Positions 1 to 8,582 of a stretch of 64,000 bases of DNA are shown here, piece after piece. The notes beneath the pieces are model-generated. The model was not told the DNA's origin and ran no database searches. It was given only the letters and a program-made list of their open reading frames with translations. The position numbers were made by a program, and so were the translations under genes. Every line of letters begins with the position of its first letter. Position 1 is the stretch's first letter. The stretch spans positions 1 through 64,000 of the forward strand of contig JAJEFB010000012.1 of assembly GCA_022820665.1 (NCBI GenBank). The letters are read 5' to 3'. Source of the DNA: Anaerolineae bacterium. Lineage in GTDB: Bacteria; Chloroflexota; Anaerolineae; Aggregatilineales; Phototrophicaceae.

Positions 1-105
1 AGGCTTGCGTTATTCCGATACATCGAAGTCTGGTACAACCGCCAACGTCGGCATTCCGCACTAGACTATCTTAGTCCGATGGAGTACGAGGTGCGTAACG
101 GTTAG
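1..105 (+). CDS. IS3-family transposase OrfB, C-terminal part (cut by window edge)
   Basis: Only the last 34 residues are visible. They match the conserved tail after the third acidic residue of the IS3-family DDE domain: [10 protein letters not shown] followed by S-P-M-E-Y. The protein would act as the transposase of the element ending near base 140. The start is outside the window. Confidence 0.85.
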   Translation, partial: RLALFRYIEVWYNRQRRHSALDYLSPMEYEVRNG

Positions 106-140
106 ACAAAACCTGTGTCCACTTTTTCGGGTGAAGATCA
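1..140 (+). mobile_element. Right end of an IS3-family insertion sequence
   Basis: The window opens inside the last 34 codons of an IS3-type transposase (OrfB, DDE integrase core). Frame 1 reads from base 1 to a TAG at 103-105 and contains the typical C-terminal pattern [16 protein letters not shown]. After the stop comes TGTCCACTTTTTCGGGTGAA and then GATCA, which reads on the other strand as TGATCTTCACCC..., the kind of terminal inverted repeat (starting TG, with CCC and a run of A) found in this family. I place the element end at about base 140. The left end lies outside the window, so whether the element is intact cannot be judged. Confidence 0.85.
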
Positions 141-324
141 CTGTGGTGAATTAAAAATGTACCGCCCCCTACCCCCCCCCCCCCCCCACGTATACATACT
201 GTATCTATACTGTAACTGAAAAAGGGGGCAAAAACAGGGCAAAATGAGGGCATATTCCCAGCATTTGAGGGCATCTTCCCAGCCTCCGAGAACACATCGC
301 GCCCCACAAAGCCCCCGCCCCGAG

Positions 325-400
325 CAACGTCGGTTCTGTCTCCCGTTAAAAAGCTCGTGTCGAAGACCGGCCAAAAGCATCTCAATCGAAAAGGATACAC
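325..400 (-). repeat. Decayed repeat, copy A (partner at 63885-63960)
   Basis: The 76 bases align without gaps to 63885-63960 with 57 identities by my hand count. Read on the minus strand both copies give a similar peptide, V-S-[FL]-S-[IV]-E-[MI]-L-L-x-x-L-R-H-E followed by an R-R pair, with mostly conservative changes. This suggests the repeat is the remnant of a coding sequence, perhaps of a mobile element, rather than random sequence. I do not recognise the parent family. Confidence 0.55.
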
Positions 401-418
401 GTCCCGCGTCGAGCGTCT

Positions 419-447
419 TTGCAGCTTGCCATGCTTTCAGCTATACT
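419..447 (+). promoter_or_regulatory. Sigma70-type promoter for the binding-protein gene at 498
   Basis: TTGCAG at 419-424 and TATACT at 442-447 are separated by 17 bases, the standard spacing. The predicted transcript would start near 454 and leave a leader of about 45 bases ending in an AAGGAG ribosome-binding site before the ATG at 498. Confidence 0.5.
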
Positions 448-497
448 CTCTCTGTCAGACTACTTTCGTTCTACATATTTCCTAAGGAGCAACGAGT

Positions 498-2078
498 ATG
501 AACCGCTTGAAACATGGGCTAATACTACTTACGGTACTTGTCCTCGTTCTGGCCGCCTTCAGCACCGCCATGGCAGACGACAAAGTACTGGTGATCGGCT
601 GGTCGGAGAACACTGACGCCTACGATCCCGCCAACGGCTTCACCCATTCCACCCACATCATCAATCACGTCACCTACAGCCAGTTGGTCACATTCCCGGA
701 CGAAGACGCCAGCCAAATCTTGCCGCAACTGGCTGAAAGCTGGGAAATATCCGCGGACGGCACTGTCTATACATTCTCGCTCAGGCAGGATGCGGCATTT
801 GCCAACGGCGACGATATCACCGCCGATGACGTTGTCTTTTCAATCCAGCGGCTGCAAAACTACAACGGCAATCCCTCCTTCCTGGCTGATGGTATCGATT
901 CCGTAGAAGCGATAGATGACGACACCGTCGCCTTCACACTGCCCGCCGCTCGTCCGTCCTTCTTGTCCGAAATCACCAGCGCGGTCTTCAGCGTCACCAA
1001 CGCCGATGTGGTAATGGCAAATGGCGGCACCGACGCCATGGACGCGGCCGAGACAGATACCGCCGGCGCTTATCTGGACAGCACCTCGGCCGGTTCCGGT
1101 CCCTACGTTCTGGAAAACTGGGAACCGCAGAATCGCACAGAATTGGTCCGCAACGAGAATTACTGGGGCGACCAACCCTACTTTGACCGCGTGATCTTCA
1201 TCCACATGCCGGAAGGCGCCACCCAAAAAGCGGCGCTGGAAGCGGGCGATATCGATCTGGCATTTGACCTCAGCCCCGATCAAGTCGCAGGCTTGGAAGG
1301 CAATGAATCGATCGAGATCTATCGCGGACCCAGCACCCTGACACACTTCGTGATCATGAACACCGAAGAAGAAAAGAGCGGTCCCTTCGCCAACCCGACC
1401 GTTCAACTCGCCGTGCGTTACGCGCTGGACTACGAAGGTTACAAGACGCTTTGGGGCGGCGTGACACCCGGCACCAACATGTGGGTCGGCTTCTTCTCAG
1501 CCTTTGGCGAAGACCGCGCCTTCTCCCGCGATCTGGACAAAGCGCGCGAATTGCTGGCGGAAGCCGGCTACGCCGACGGGCTGGATATGGAACTTGAGTA
1601 CCCCGACATGGTCTATGGCGGCGTCAGCTTCAACACCAACGCCCAGAAAATCCAGGCAGACCTGGCCGAAGTCGGCATCAACGTTACGCTCTTGCCTGGC
1701 GAAATTCAGGTCGCGCTTGAGCGCTACCGCAGCGGCGAGCACGGCGTCGGCTATTGGCTCTGGGGTCCCGATATACTGGATCCGCTCGACTTCCTCAGCT
1801 TTATGCCCCCCGGCAAGGTCGCGACCGAACGCAATAACTGGCAACTGGATAGTTTGCCGCAAGACATCCAGGATATGATCGCCGCGGCCAAGGTCGCCAG
1901 CGAACCGGACGAGCGCATGGAACTCTTCACCGCGCTGCAAGAATACACCCAGCAGCATGGTCCCTTCGCGCCCTTTAACGTTCCCGAAGTGGCGACTGCC
2001 TATCGCTCCAATCTTCACGGTTATATCTGGCATCCGCACTGGCTTCTGGATGTTGCTATCTTAAGCAGAGCCGAGTAG
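498..2078 (+). CDS. ABC transporter substrate-binding protein, family 5 (peptide/opine type)
   Basis: Secreted binding protein of 526 residues for a peptide, opine or oligosaccharide importer. A hydrophobic signal peptide fills residues 8-23 and is followed by A-M-A|D-D, a type I cleavage site without a lipobox cysteine. The body has the family-5 pattern: the L-A-E-S-W-E-I-S-x-D-G-x-x-Y-T-F block, the A-D-D-V-V-F-S block, G-S-G-P-Y-V-L and N-x-x-Y-W-G. The ATG is chosen for the AAGGAG about 10 bases upstream. It stands alone: no permease or ATPase lies next to it and the next gene points the other way, so it may serve a transporter encoded elsewhere, for example one of the Dpp-type systems in this window. 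A strong hairpin follows at 2110. Confidence 0.88.
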   Translation: MNRLKHGLILLTVLVLVLAAFSTAMADDKVLVIGWSENTDAYDPANGFTHSTHIINHVTYSQLVTFPDEDASQILPQLAESWEISADGTVYTFSLRQDAAFANGDDITADDVVFSIQRLQNYNGNPSFLADGIDSVEAIDDDTVAFTLPAARPSFLSEITSAVFSVTNADVVMANGGTDAMDAAETDTAGAYLDSTSAGSGPYVLENWEPQNRTELVRNENYWGDQPYFDRVIFIHMPEGATQKAALEAGDIDLAFDLSPDQVAGLEGNESIEIYRGPSTLTHFVIMNTEEEKSGPFANPTVQLAVRYALDYEGYKTLWGGVTPGTNMWVGFFSAFGEDRAFSRDLDKARELLAEAGYADGLDMELEYPDMVYGGVSFNTNAQKIQADLAEVGINVTLLPGEIQVALERYRSGEHGVGYWLWGPDILDPLDFLSFMPPGKVATERNNWQLDSLPQDIQDMIAAAKVASEPDERMELFTALQEYTQQHGPFAPFNVPEVATAYRSNLHGYIWHPHWLLDVAILSRAE

Positions 2079-2109
2079 CGTCATCGTCCCCATTTCTATA
2101 GCGCTGTAC

Positions 2110-2138
2110 GGGCGACCCATCGGGTCGCCCGCTTTCTC
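2110..2138 (+). terminator. Hairpin terminator after the orphan binding protein
   Basis: GGGCGACCC at 2110-2118 pairs perfectly with GGGTCGCCC at 2122-2130 across a three-base loop, followed by GCTTTCTCT. The trailing T run is weak, but the stem is strong and it sits 31 bases past the stop codon between genes that converge here. Confidence 0.65.
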
Positions 2139-2401
2139 TAACTCTGTTCGATGGCGTATTCCTCTTCTTGCCAACGCAATAGATTAGAGACGATCTAGGA
2201 CACGCTGGCGTCTTTATCTCTGGTCCCCCCATTTGCAAGGAAAGCCTGGAATCGGCGCAATCATCCTGGAATACCATCAACGCGTCGCTGAAAGCGCCGG
2301 AACTGTGCCGGATGATCTTTTACAACCAGAGCGTTTATATTTGAGGCGGCAAGATAGTTTTAGAAACTCGAAAACATATCAGGTTGCAGGGGAATAACCC
2401 G

Positions 2402-3634
2402 CTAGTAGCCGTGATCGCTGGAATCCATCAGGGAACGCAGCGCTGTGGAGACTGCTTCCGCAAAGGCTGGTTCATTGATGTGCATATCCAGCTCGGTAAT
2501 CGTCAGTTGCCCGGCGCTGGCCGCCGTCAGTCCCTCAACAAATCCTTGATCAGCTTCAGGATCAAACAATGGGCCGCCCTTGATATTGAGCTGGCTGAAG
2601 CCGCGTTGGGGAATCATGATAGTTGCTGATCCTGTGGTCTGGCTTAGGCGCTCAGCAACGAAGCGCCCGGCGTCGCTCATCTCTGCATGGTTGGCTCTCA
2701 CATGGGTGTGGATTGGATTATGGACAACATACCTGCGCTCTAAGATCTCAGGCGCAATAGATTGGAGCGGGCCATACAGGATAAAGTCGATTCCACCCGG
2801 CACAAACACAATTGGCAGGCTCCGGCGGCTAACAGCTTCCAGTCTGTCTGGACTAGCCTGCATCAAACCTCCTCGCAGATACCCGCCTATATCGTGTGGA
2901 CTTAGATCCAGAATACCTTGCAATTGTCCAGCATCGGCGAGTTCTTCCATGGCTTTTGCGCCAATGCCATTGCAATGGAAGGCGATCACTTCATATCCCC
3001 ACGCTTCGAACAGTTCGCGGGCGCGCATGACGCATGAGGTGGTCACTCCAGCCATGGTCATTGCCACCGTTGGACGGTCAGTTGTTTGAGGACCAAGCGC
3101 CAGTTCAGTCATCCCAACCACGGCGCCTGCGGCTTCTGCCAATACCTGCCGGGTGATAATGTTTAAGCCAAGAATATCGGCTACCGAATGTATGATGGTG
3201 ACATCTTTTGTACCCACAAAAGGCCCAAACGTAGCCTGTCCATTGGCTACGGTGGAGACCATAACCTTTGGCACGCCAACTGGTAAAGCCCGCATGGCAG
3301 CTGTACCTATGACCGTGCCCTGAACACCGCCCAGCGCAATGACACCATCTAAGTTTCCCTCGGCATGTAGTCTGGTAGAAATCGCAGTCAGGCCTCTCGC
3401 CATTGTGCTGATAGCGTTGTTCTTATCGCCCGTAGCAAGGATATCTTCTATGGTCGTCCCGGCTGCGGCGGCCACCTCGTGTCGCGAGATCGAGGGCTCA
3501 ATGGCGGATTCTCCCTGGATCCCAGGATCAATGACGACTGGCTGATGGCCCCGATTGGCAATGAGATCTCTCACAAACGCTATCTCCTGCCCCTTTGTAT
3601 CCAGCGTGCCAATGACGATGATGTTTTTCGGCAT
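2402..3634 (-). CDS. UPF0261 (Tm-1-like ATP-binding) family protein
   Basis: A 410-residue protein of the UPF0261 family, recognised from the N-terminus K-N-I-I-V-I-G-T-L-D-T-K-G-x-E and the long Rossmann-like repeats containing G-G-x-Q-G-T (about residue 95) and V-P-G-G-I-D-F. Members bind ATP; the plant relative Tm-1 binds a viral replicase, but the bacterial reaction is not established. I choose the ATG at 3634 rather than one 15 bases upstream because a GAGG lies 9 bases before it. It is the last gene of the minus-strand run and follows the class II aldolase by about 60 bases. The pair suggests a shared step in carbohydrate acid catabolism, but that is inference. Confidence 0.85.
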   Translation of the reverse strand: MPKNIIVIGTLDTKGQEIAFVRDLIANRGHQPVVIDPGIQGESAIEPSISRHEVAAAAGTTIEDILATGDKNNAISTMARGLTAISTRLHAEGNLDGVIALGGVQGTVIGTAAMRALPVGVPKVMVSTVANGQATFGPFVGTKDVTIIHSVADILGLNIITRQVLAEAAGAVVGMTELALGPQTTDRPTVAMTMAGVTTSCVMRARELFEAWGYEVIAFHCNGIGAKAMEELADAGQLQGILDLSPHDIGGYLRGGLMQASPDRLEAVSRRSLPIVFVPGGIDFILYGPLQSIAPEILERRYVVHNPIHTHVRANHAEMSDAGRFVAERLSQTTGSATIMIPQRGFSQLNIKGGPLFDPEADQGFVEGLTAASAGQLTITELDMHINEPAFAEAVSTALRSLMDSSDHGY

Positions 3635-3696
3635 AGCGATTATCCTCATGTGTCTAAGATCAATCTTTAATTGCTCTGTAGAACTCGTTATCTGAA

Positions 3697-4341
3697 TTAA
3701 GCGTCGCGCTCGCGATTCGGCGTCACATGTTCACTTAGCGCCATGAACCAAGCGATTTGAGCGGTCTCCTCCACAAGTTCGGCATTGTAACGCGCCAGTT
3801 CAATTGTGCTGGCAAAGCTGAAAATACCGTGCAGGTCCTCGACAAATACGCGTAGGTTGCGATCTGCTGCCAGCATTGCCTGGACAGCGGCCAGTCTAGC
3901 TTGCGTCGTTTCACCGGAGAGCCTCAGAATCGGGATGCGCCCTAGCTTCGACTTGGCGTGAAGGGTCACGGTTGGGATCGTATTGTTGAAGTTGGCGTAT
4001 GCGATAGCCCACGGCGAGTGACAATGAAAAACGCCGTGTACGTCTGGTCTCTGTTTGTAGATCGCCAGATGAGTAGCCAGTTCCCGGGAAGGCAACCCGT
4101 CGCCATCGACTTGCTCGCCATCAAGCGTCACCGTGATAAGGTTTTCAGCCGCGCATTGATCAAATGAGCAACCGCTTGCCTTAATGATGATGAGATCCGT
4201 GCCGGGTACCCGCCCGCTTAGATTGCCCCCGTTTCCCGTTTGTAACCTAATCTCGTACGCTCGCTTCGCGTTGGTCAACAACGAACGCTTGACTGGCTCG
4301 CTTAAATCATTTGTCGGTAAGCGACTCATGACTTTGGACAC
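3697..4341 (-). CDS. Class II aldolase/adducin family protein (FucA/OtnC-like)
   Basis: A 214-residue zinc enzyme of the fuculose-phosphate aldolase superfamily. Visible motifs are G-N-G-G-N-L-S-G-R (about 36-44, phosphate loop), A-S-G-C (55-58), Glu87 in S-R-E-L, the metal-binding His106-x-His108 in H-C-H-S-P, and a third His at about 171 in E-D-L-H-G. Family members cleave or decarboxylate sugar or tetronate phosphates, for example L-fuculose-1-phosphate aldolase or 3-oxo-tetronate-4-phosphate decarboxylase (OtnC); sequence alone does not decide. The start is a GTG with AGG seven bases upstream, eight bases after the dehydrogenase stop; an ATG at 4330 is the alternative. The tight spacing puts it in the same transcript as the alcohol dehydrogenase and mannosidase. 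Confidence 0.85.
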   Translation of the reverse strand: MSKVMSRLPTNDLSEPVKRSLLTNAKRAYEIRLQTGNGGNLSGRVPGTDLIIIKASGCSFDQCAAENLITVTLDGEQVDGDGLPSRELATHLAIYKQRPDVHGVFHCHSPWAIAYANFNNTIPTVTLHAKSKLGRIPILRLSGETTQARLAAVQAMLAADRNLRVFVEDLHGIFSFASTIELARYNAELVEETAQIAWFMALSEHVTPNRERDA

Positions 4342-4349
4342 AATTCAGC

Positions 4350-5366
4350 CTACGGCTCCAATATCACTTTTATCGCTTCCCCGGGATTACTGGCTAAGCT
4401 TTCAAATGCGGCAGCCCCCTCTTCAAGCGGCATCTCGGTCATAAGTGGATCGCAAGCAATCTCTCCATTAGCCAGTAGCTCTATTGCCAGGGTAAAATCG
4501 GCGTCTGTATAGCACTGCGTTCCCCGCAAATGAAGTTCCCTGGGAACAACAGACATGAAATCGATTGGCGTTGGTTCGGCGCCCAGCGCAAGAAAGATCG
4601 CTGTCCCGCCAGGGCGAAGCAGCTGTGTAGCTTGCTGACGGGTAACCGCCTTCCCCGCCGCTTCAATCACCAAGTCGACTCCCTCGCCGTCCGTTAAAGC
4701 GAGCATGGCTTCAACTACGTGTTCTTGCCCAGCGTTGATGACGTGGGTCGCGCCCAGCTTCTGAGCCATAGCAAGCCGATGCGGCGCCACCTCTGATACC
4801 GCAATCAGCTTCGCGCCAGCCAGCCGGGCAAGTTGGACCGCGAAAAGTCCCTGCGCGCCGGCTCCAAGTACTGCGGCGCTGCGCAGGATGCCGGAAAGAT
4901 TCCGCTCAAAGGCATGTACCGAGGTCGCCAGCGTTTCAATTAGAGCAGCCTGCTTGAGACTCAGGTTTGCCGGCAGTTTGAAGAGAGAACTCGCTGGCAC
5001 AGCGACTCGCTCGGCAAATCCACCGGGCTGCTCGCCACCGATCAGATACATGTTAGAGCAGAGATTGCTTTGCCCCGAACGGCAGAAGCGGCATTGTCCG
5101 CAGTAAACCAGCGGCTGCACGACCACGCGATCACCGTCCTGGAATCCTTGTACATCATCAGCCCAGGCGAGCACATTCCCTGCGAACTCATGTCCCCGTA
5201 TACCCGGAACCGGCCATTTTGCCGGCAAGCCGTTGTACACATGCAGATCGGTGCCGCAAATGCCGCATGCCGCGACTTCGATCAAGACCTGCCCGGGCGA
5301 GATTCTGGGTTCTTTACAATCCCCGTACTTAAGGTGACGTGGACCCATATGAATGAGCGACTTCAT
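4350..5366 (-). CDS. Zinc-dependent alcohol/polyol dehydrogenase (MDR family)
   Basis: A 338-residue NAD(P)-dependent dehydrogenase of the medium-chain family. Catalytic zinc ligands Cys37 (in C-G-I-C-G-T-D) and His59-Glu60 (G-H-E) are present, and the structural zinc site has Cys89, 92, 95 and 103. The nucleotide fold appears around residue 165 (A-V-L-G-A-G-A-Q-G). It resembles sorbitol and threonine dehydrogenases and probably oxidises a sugar, polyol or sugar acid. The start overlaps the mannosidase stop by four bases, so the two are translationally coupled. The exact substrate is not readable from the sequence. Confidence 0.9.
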   Translation of the reverse strand: MKSLIHMGPRHLKYGDCKEPRISPGQVLIEVAACGICGTDLHVYNGLPAKWPVPGIRGHEFAGNVLAWADDVQGFQDGDRVVVQPLVYCGQCRFCRSGQSNLCSNMYLIGGEQPGGFAERVAVPASSLFKLPANLSLKQAALIETLATSVHAFERNLSGILRSAAVLGAGAQGLFAVQLARLAGAKLIAVSEVAPHRLAMAQKLGATHVINAGQEHVVEAMLALTDGEGVDLVIEAAGKAVTRQQATQLLRPGGTAIFLALGAEPTPIDFMSVVPRELHLRGTQCYTDADFTLAIELLANGEIACDPLMTEMPLEEGAAAFESLASNPGEAIKVILEP

Positions 5367-8300
5367 CGCCTTGAGACCTCGTGACTTGCTGCAGGCTCAT
5401 CAGTCGGGTGCTTCAAGCGCAGGGTCATGATCTGATAAGGCTGCGCCTGCATGGTAACTTTACCCTCAGTCACATCCAGACATTCCTCATTCTCTTCGAG
5501 CAAATTGCAGCGGCATGCCTCTGCCATCGGGAAGCCTGCCTGCAAGTTAAACACTTGTTGTGTTCGTTCGTGCTCGTAAAGGCGCACGATTAGGCCGTCT
5601 CCGTCCTCGGCTTGCTTGACAGTCTCAACGATAATCTGTGGAGCATCCACATGAACAAGAGATTTACGATCAGTCTCAGAGGCGCCTTGGGCTTCACCCT
5701 GCACATTATGGACAATGAGTGGATTATTGAGGCCATAGGCAGCCGGCACTGTGCCATTGCGCCAATCGCCCCTGTGCGGCAACAAGCTGTAGGTGAAACT
5801 GTGTTCACCCAAATCAGCCTCCGGATCGGGGAACATGGCTCCTTTCAAGGCGGTCAGCCGCATGACCTGTCCCGCAATGTCGTAGCCATATTTACAGTCA
5901 TTTAGCAGGCTTACGCCGTAATCACCTTCGCTCAGATCGACCCATTTATGGGCACAGCTTTCAAATCGAGCCCAATCCCATGATGTGTTGCTGTGGGTTG
6001 GGCGCTCAACGTTGCCCCACTGAATCTCGTACGTAGCTCTAGGGCTAAGGATATCCACCGGGAAAGCGACCTTAAGCAGTAGGCGGCGCTCTTGCCAATT
6101 TATCTTGGTCTCAAAATCGATCCTGGCGCTATCCCTATACATATAGACACGCTGCACAATGTCGCTATTGAACACCCGACGACTGACTTCCAGGCAGGCG
6201 CGCAATGGACCCGTCTCTACGACTTCGAAACTGTCTGCTGGATCGGCCAGCCACATCTTTTCATCGTAGAAGATGTCAATATCCCAAGCCTCCCAGTCCA
6301 ATGGGCGATCTTCAAATACCTGCCACTGATTGGCTCTTTGCCCGGATGCCAGAACTTCACGATTGGCTCGCTTGTCAAACAGCCTTACGATGTCCCCTGC
6401 CTGATCAAACTCCGCCCTCAAAAAAGGATTCTCCATGACCATCGAGCAGTTTGCCGATGTGCCCTCGTCCTTGGGAGCTCCCCCCGCATCCCCGACATAC
6501 AATTGCTTCTCAGAAACGGGAATCTCGCCGAAACTCAAACGCAGCGCTAGCACACCATAAGGCGGCACGACTGGGCATTTGACGAGCCATCCTTCCTTTA
6601 TTCTCTGTGCCGGCAGAGTCGTTCCGTCCATCGTGGCGACGATCGTTTCATCTCTTAGCCACTCGCCGGAGACTTCAACGACTTCCGATCGCGGGAAAGA
6701 AGTGGGATTGTAGATCGCCAACGACGTCTCGGAGGGCAGGAAAGGATCAAGGGCGATCAAGGCTGCTTCACGGATCTGCTCGCCAGCGCGCTGGATTTCC
6801 TCGTAGTCCCGCATGCTGTCCACATATACCTGCTTAATGGACGAACCGGGTATGATGTCGTGGAACTGGTTCAAACACAGCAATTCCCATGCACGGCGAA
6901 GTTCGTCATGCGGATAGGCGAAATAGCCGTACATAGAAGCCCAAGCCGCCAAGAACTCAGCATCATGCAAGAGAAACTCGCACTTGCGATTGGCGCGCTT
7001 GTTCCGCGCCTGGCTGGTATAGGTTCCCCGGTGCAACTCCAGGTACAGTTCGCCGTTCCAGGTTGGCAACTTGTCACCAGATTGACGTTCGAGTTGTTCC
7101 ATGAATTCCAGAGCAGTACTTAGTTGAACCCTGGGCAGGCCGGGATGCGCCGCCATCTCGCGGCTGCTATCCAGCATGGCTGGTGTAGGTCCGCCACCCC
7201 CATCGCCATGTCCATATGCAATCATGAACTCGTTATGCAGTTCCTTCTGCTGACTGCCGTCCCAGGTGGCGAATATCTCTTCAACCGACAGGTCGGCGCT
7301 GTACGTCGCGCCCCACCAGCCGGGCTTTGAAGTCGTGATGAAGTAGGTCAGGATTCTGGCGCCGTCCAATCCTTGCCACCAGAATTGATCGTATGGCATG
7401 CGATTGTACTGATTCCAACTGAGCTTAGCCGTCACAAAATACGAAAGCCCCGCCTGTTGAATTAATTGGGGCAGTTGCCAGGCATAGCCAAACACATCCG
7501 GCAGCCACAATATCGGCGATTCGCGCTTGCCAAAGGTTTCGAGGAAGTAGTGGCGACCAAGCAGGAACTGGCGGGCAAGTGATTCAGCGCCCGTGATGTT
7601 GCAATCGGCCTCCACCCACATACCGCCGATTGTCTCCCATCGCCCTTCGGCGACTCGCTTCTTAACCTGTGCCATCAACTCCGGATGGTCATCGGCTATA
7701 TACTGATAAAGCTGAGGCTGACTCTGGGTGAAGTAGAATTCTGGATATTTTTCCATCAAGCGCAAAGCCGTGCTGAAGGTTCGGGCAACCTTCCGGCGAG
7801 TCTGCTTCAAAGGCCACAACCAAGCCACATCAATATGGGCATGACCGATTCCTCTCACCACAACATCCATCGGTGGCCCGGCATTGGCAATGCCCGCTCG
7901 CAATTCGCGAAGGGCAGAATGAACACTCTCATAAAATGCCCCGCCCAATGGCTCGCGCAAATTGAGCAGCAAAAACGCCGCGTCCAAAACGTTGATCAGG
8001 TTAACGCGGACAGGGTTGTTTTCCGGGAGTTGTTTGGCGACTTCGATTGCGGCGCCGGCAACTGTCATGAAGTCGCGCGTGGGCTGATCGATTTGAACAA
8101 GGCTGGGACGTCCCATTTCATAGCGCTCATCTTTGATGCCTGTCCAACCATGCAGCGCAAGATGATGTTCGTTACCGTCAAGAACGTGGTCGGGCAGCAG
8201 CAATTCCTGGTGATTGGGGTCGACACCCCGATAAGCCTTGCCATCTAAGTAAGCCATTGCCTCGGGCCCGTAGAGGAATGACAATGCTTCCAGGCTTTTG

Positions 8301-8578
8301 CTCACGCCCAATGGGAGGATTAGCGCGACAGGTTGTTGCCAATCCCTAGGCGCCGCGAAAGTGGTCCGCAGCGTGAATTCCTGACGTAAATCGCCCCAAT
8401 AACTTCCCGCTTTGATGATCTCCCAGTCACTGTCATTTATGTCAGTCCCCACCAAGGGTTGAGAGCCAGCATGGAACTTGAAGGCCGTCAGGGGTTGGCT
8501 TTGTCGGTAGATCGCTGCCTCCGAAAGGAACTGAAGACGAGCGGAGATCTTTTCCAATGTCCATCTTACGCGGTGCAT
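5363..8578 (-). CDS. Glycoside hydrolase family 38 alpha-mannosidase
   Basis: A retaining zinc-dependent alpha-mannosidase of 1071 residues. The zinc and catalytic signature G-H-A-H-I-D-V-A-W-L-W lies near residue 250 and the nucleophile region L-P-D-V-F-G-Y near 358; the C-terminal two-thirds is the beta-rich GH38 domain with N-Q-F-H-D-I-I-P-G-S. There is no signal peptide, so it should act in the cytoplasm on imported oligosaccharides or glycosides. The ATG at 8578 is preferred to an upstream start because GGAGG sits eight bases before it, leaving four bases after the Gfo/Idh stop. It is coupled by a four-base overlap to the downstream dehydrogenase. The length fits the cytosolic/lysosomal-type bacterial enzymes. 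Confidence 0.93.
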   Translation of the reverse strand: MHRVRWTLEKISARLQFLSEAAIYRQSQPLTAFKFHAGSQPLVGTDINDSDWEIIKAGSYWGDLRQEFTLRTTFAAPRDWQQPVALILPLGVSKSLEALSFLYGPEAMAYLDGKAYRGVDPNHQELLLPDHVLDGNEHHLALHGWTGIKDERYEMGRPSLVQIDQPTRDFMTVAGAAIEVAKQLPENNPVRVNLINVLDAAFLLLNLREPLGGAFYESVHSALRELRAGIANAGPPMDVVVRGIGHAHIDVAWLWPLKQTRRKVARTFSTALRLMEKYPEFYFTQSQPQLYQYIADDHPELMAQVKKRVAEGRWETIGGMWVEADCNITGAESLARQFLLGRHYFLETFGKRESPILWLPDVFGYAWQLPQLIQQAGLSYFVTAKLSWNQYNRMPYDQFWWQGLDGARILTYFITTSKPGWWGATYSADLSVEEIFATWDGSQQKELHNEFMIAYGHGDGGGGPTPAMLDSSREMAAHPGLPRVQLSTALEFMEQLERQSGDKLPTWNGELYLELHRGTYTSQARNKRANRKCEFLLHDAEFLAAWASMYGYFAYPHDELRRAWELLCLNQFHDIIPGSSIKQVYVDSMRDYEEIQRAGEQIREAALIALDPFLPSETSLAIYNPTSFPRSEVVEVSGEWLRDETIVATMDGTTLPAQRIKEGWLVKCPVVPPYGVLALRLSFGEIPVSEKQLYVGDAGGAPKDEGTSANCSMVMENPFLRAEFDQAGDIVRLFDKRANREVLASGQRANQWQVFEDRPLDWEAWDIDIFYDEKMWLADPADSFEVVETGPLRACLEVSRRVFNSDIVQRVYMYRDSARIDFETKINWQERRLLLKVAFPVDILSPRATYEIQWGNVERPTHSNTSWDWARFESCAHKWVDLSEGDYGVSLLNDCKYGYDIAGQVMRLTALKGAMFPDPEADLGEHSFTYSLLPHRGDWRNGTVPAAYGLNNPLIVHNVQGEAQGASETDRKSLVHVDAPQIIVETVKQAEDGDGLIVRLYEHERTQQVFNLQAGFPMAEACRCNLLEENEECLDVTEGKVTMQAQPYQIMTLRLKHPTDEPAASHEVSRR

Positions 8579-8582
8579 TGTC

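Larger units (their letters stand above)
141..497. other. Non-coding stretch: C16 tract, decayed repeat copy A, promoter of the next gene
   Basis: Between the IS3 end and the binding-protein gene I see no real gene. It contains an uninterrupted run of 16 cytosines (172-187), a 76-bp decayed repeat (325-400) matching 63885-63960, and a sigma70-like promoter just before the gene at 498. Small ORFs on either strand here look like chance or decayed sequence. Confidence 0.6.

Noticed and set aside
840..2039. Long antisense ORFs beneath the binding-protein gene, and similar ones under most genes.
   Set aside because: They mirror the codon bias of the real genes and have no motifs or ribosome-binding sites.
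2131..2401. Possible gene remnant between the orphan binding protein and the UPF0261 gene.
   Set aside because: Short open stretches exist in several frames but none shows a family motif or start signal.
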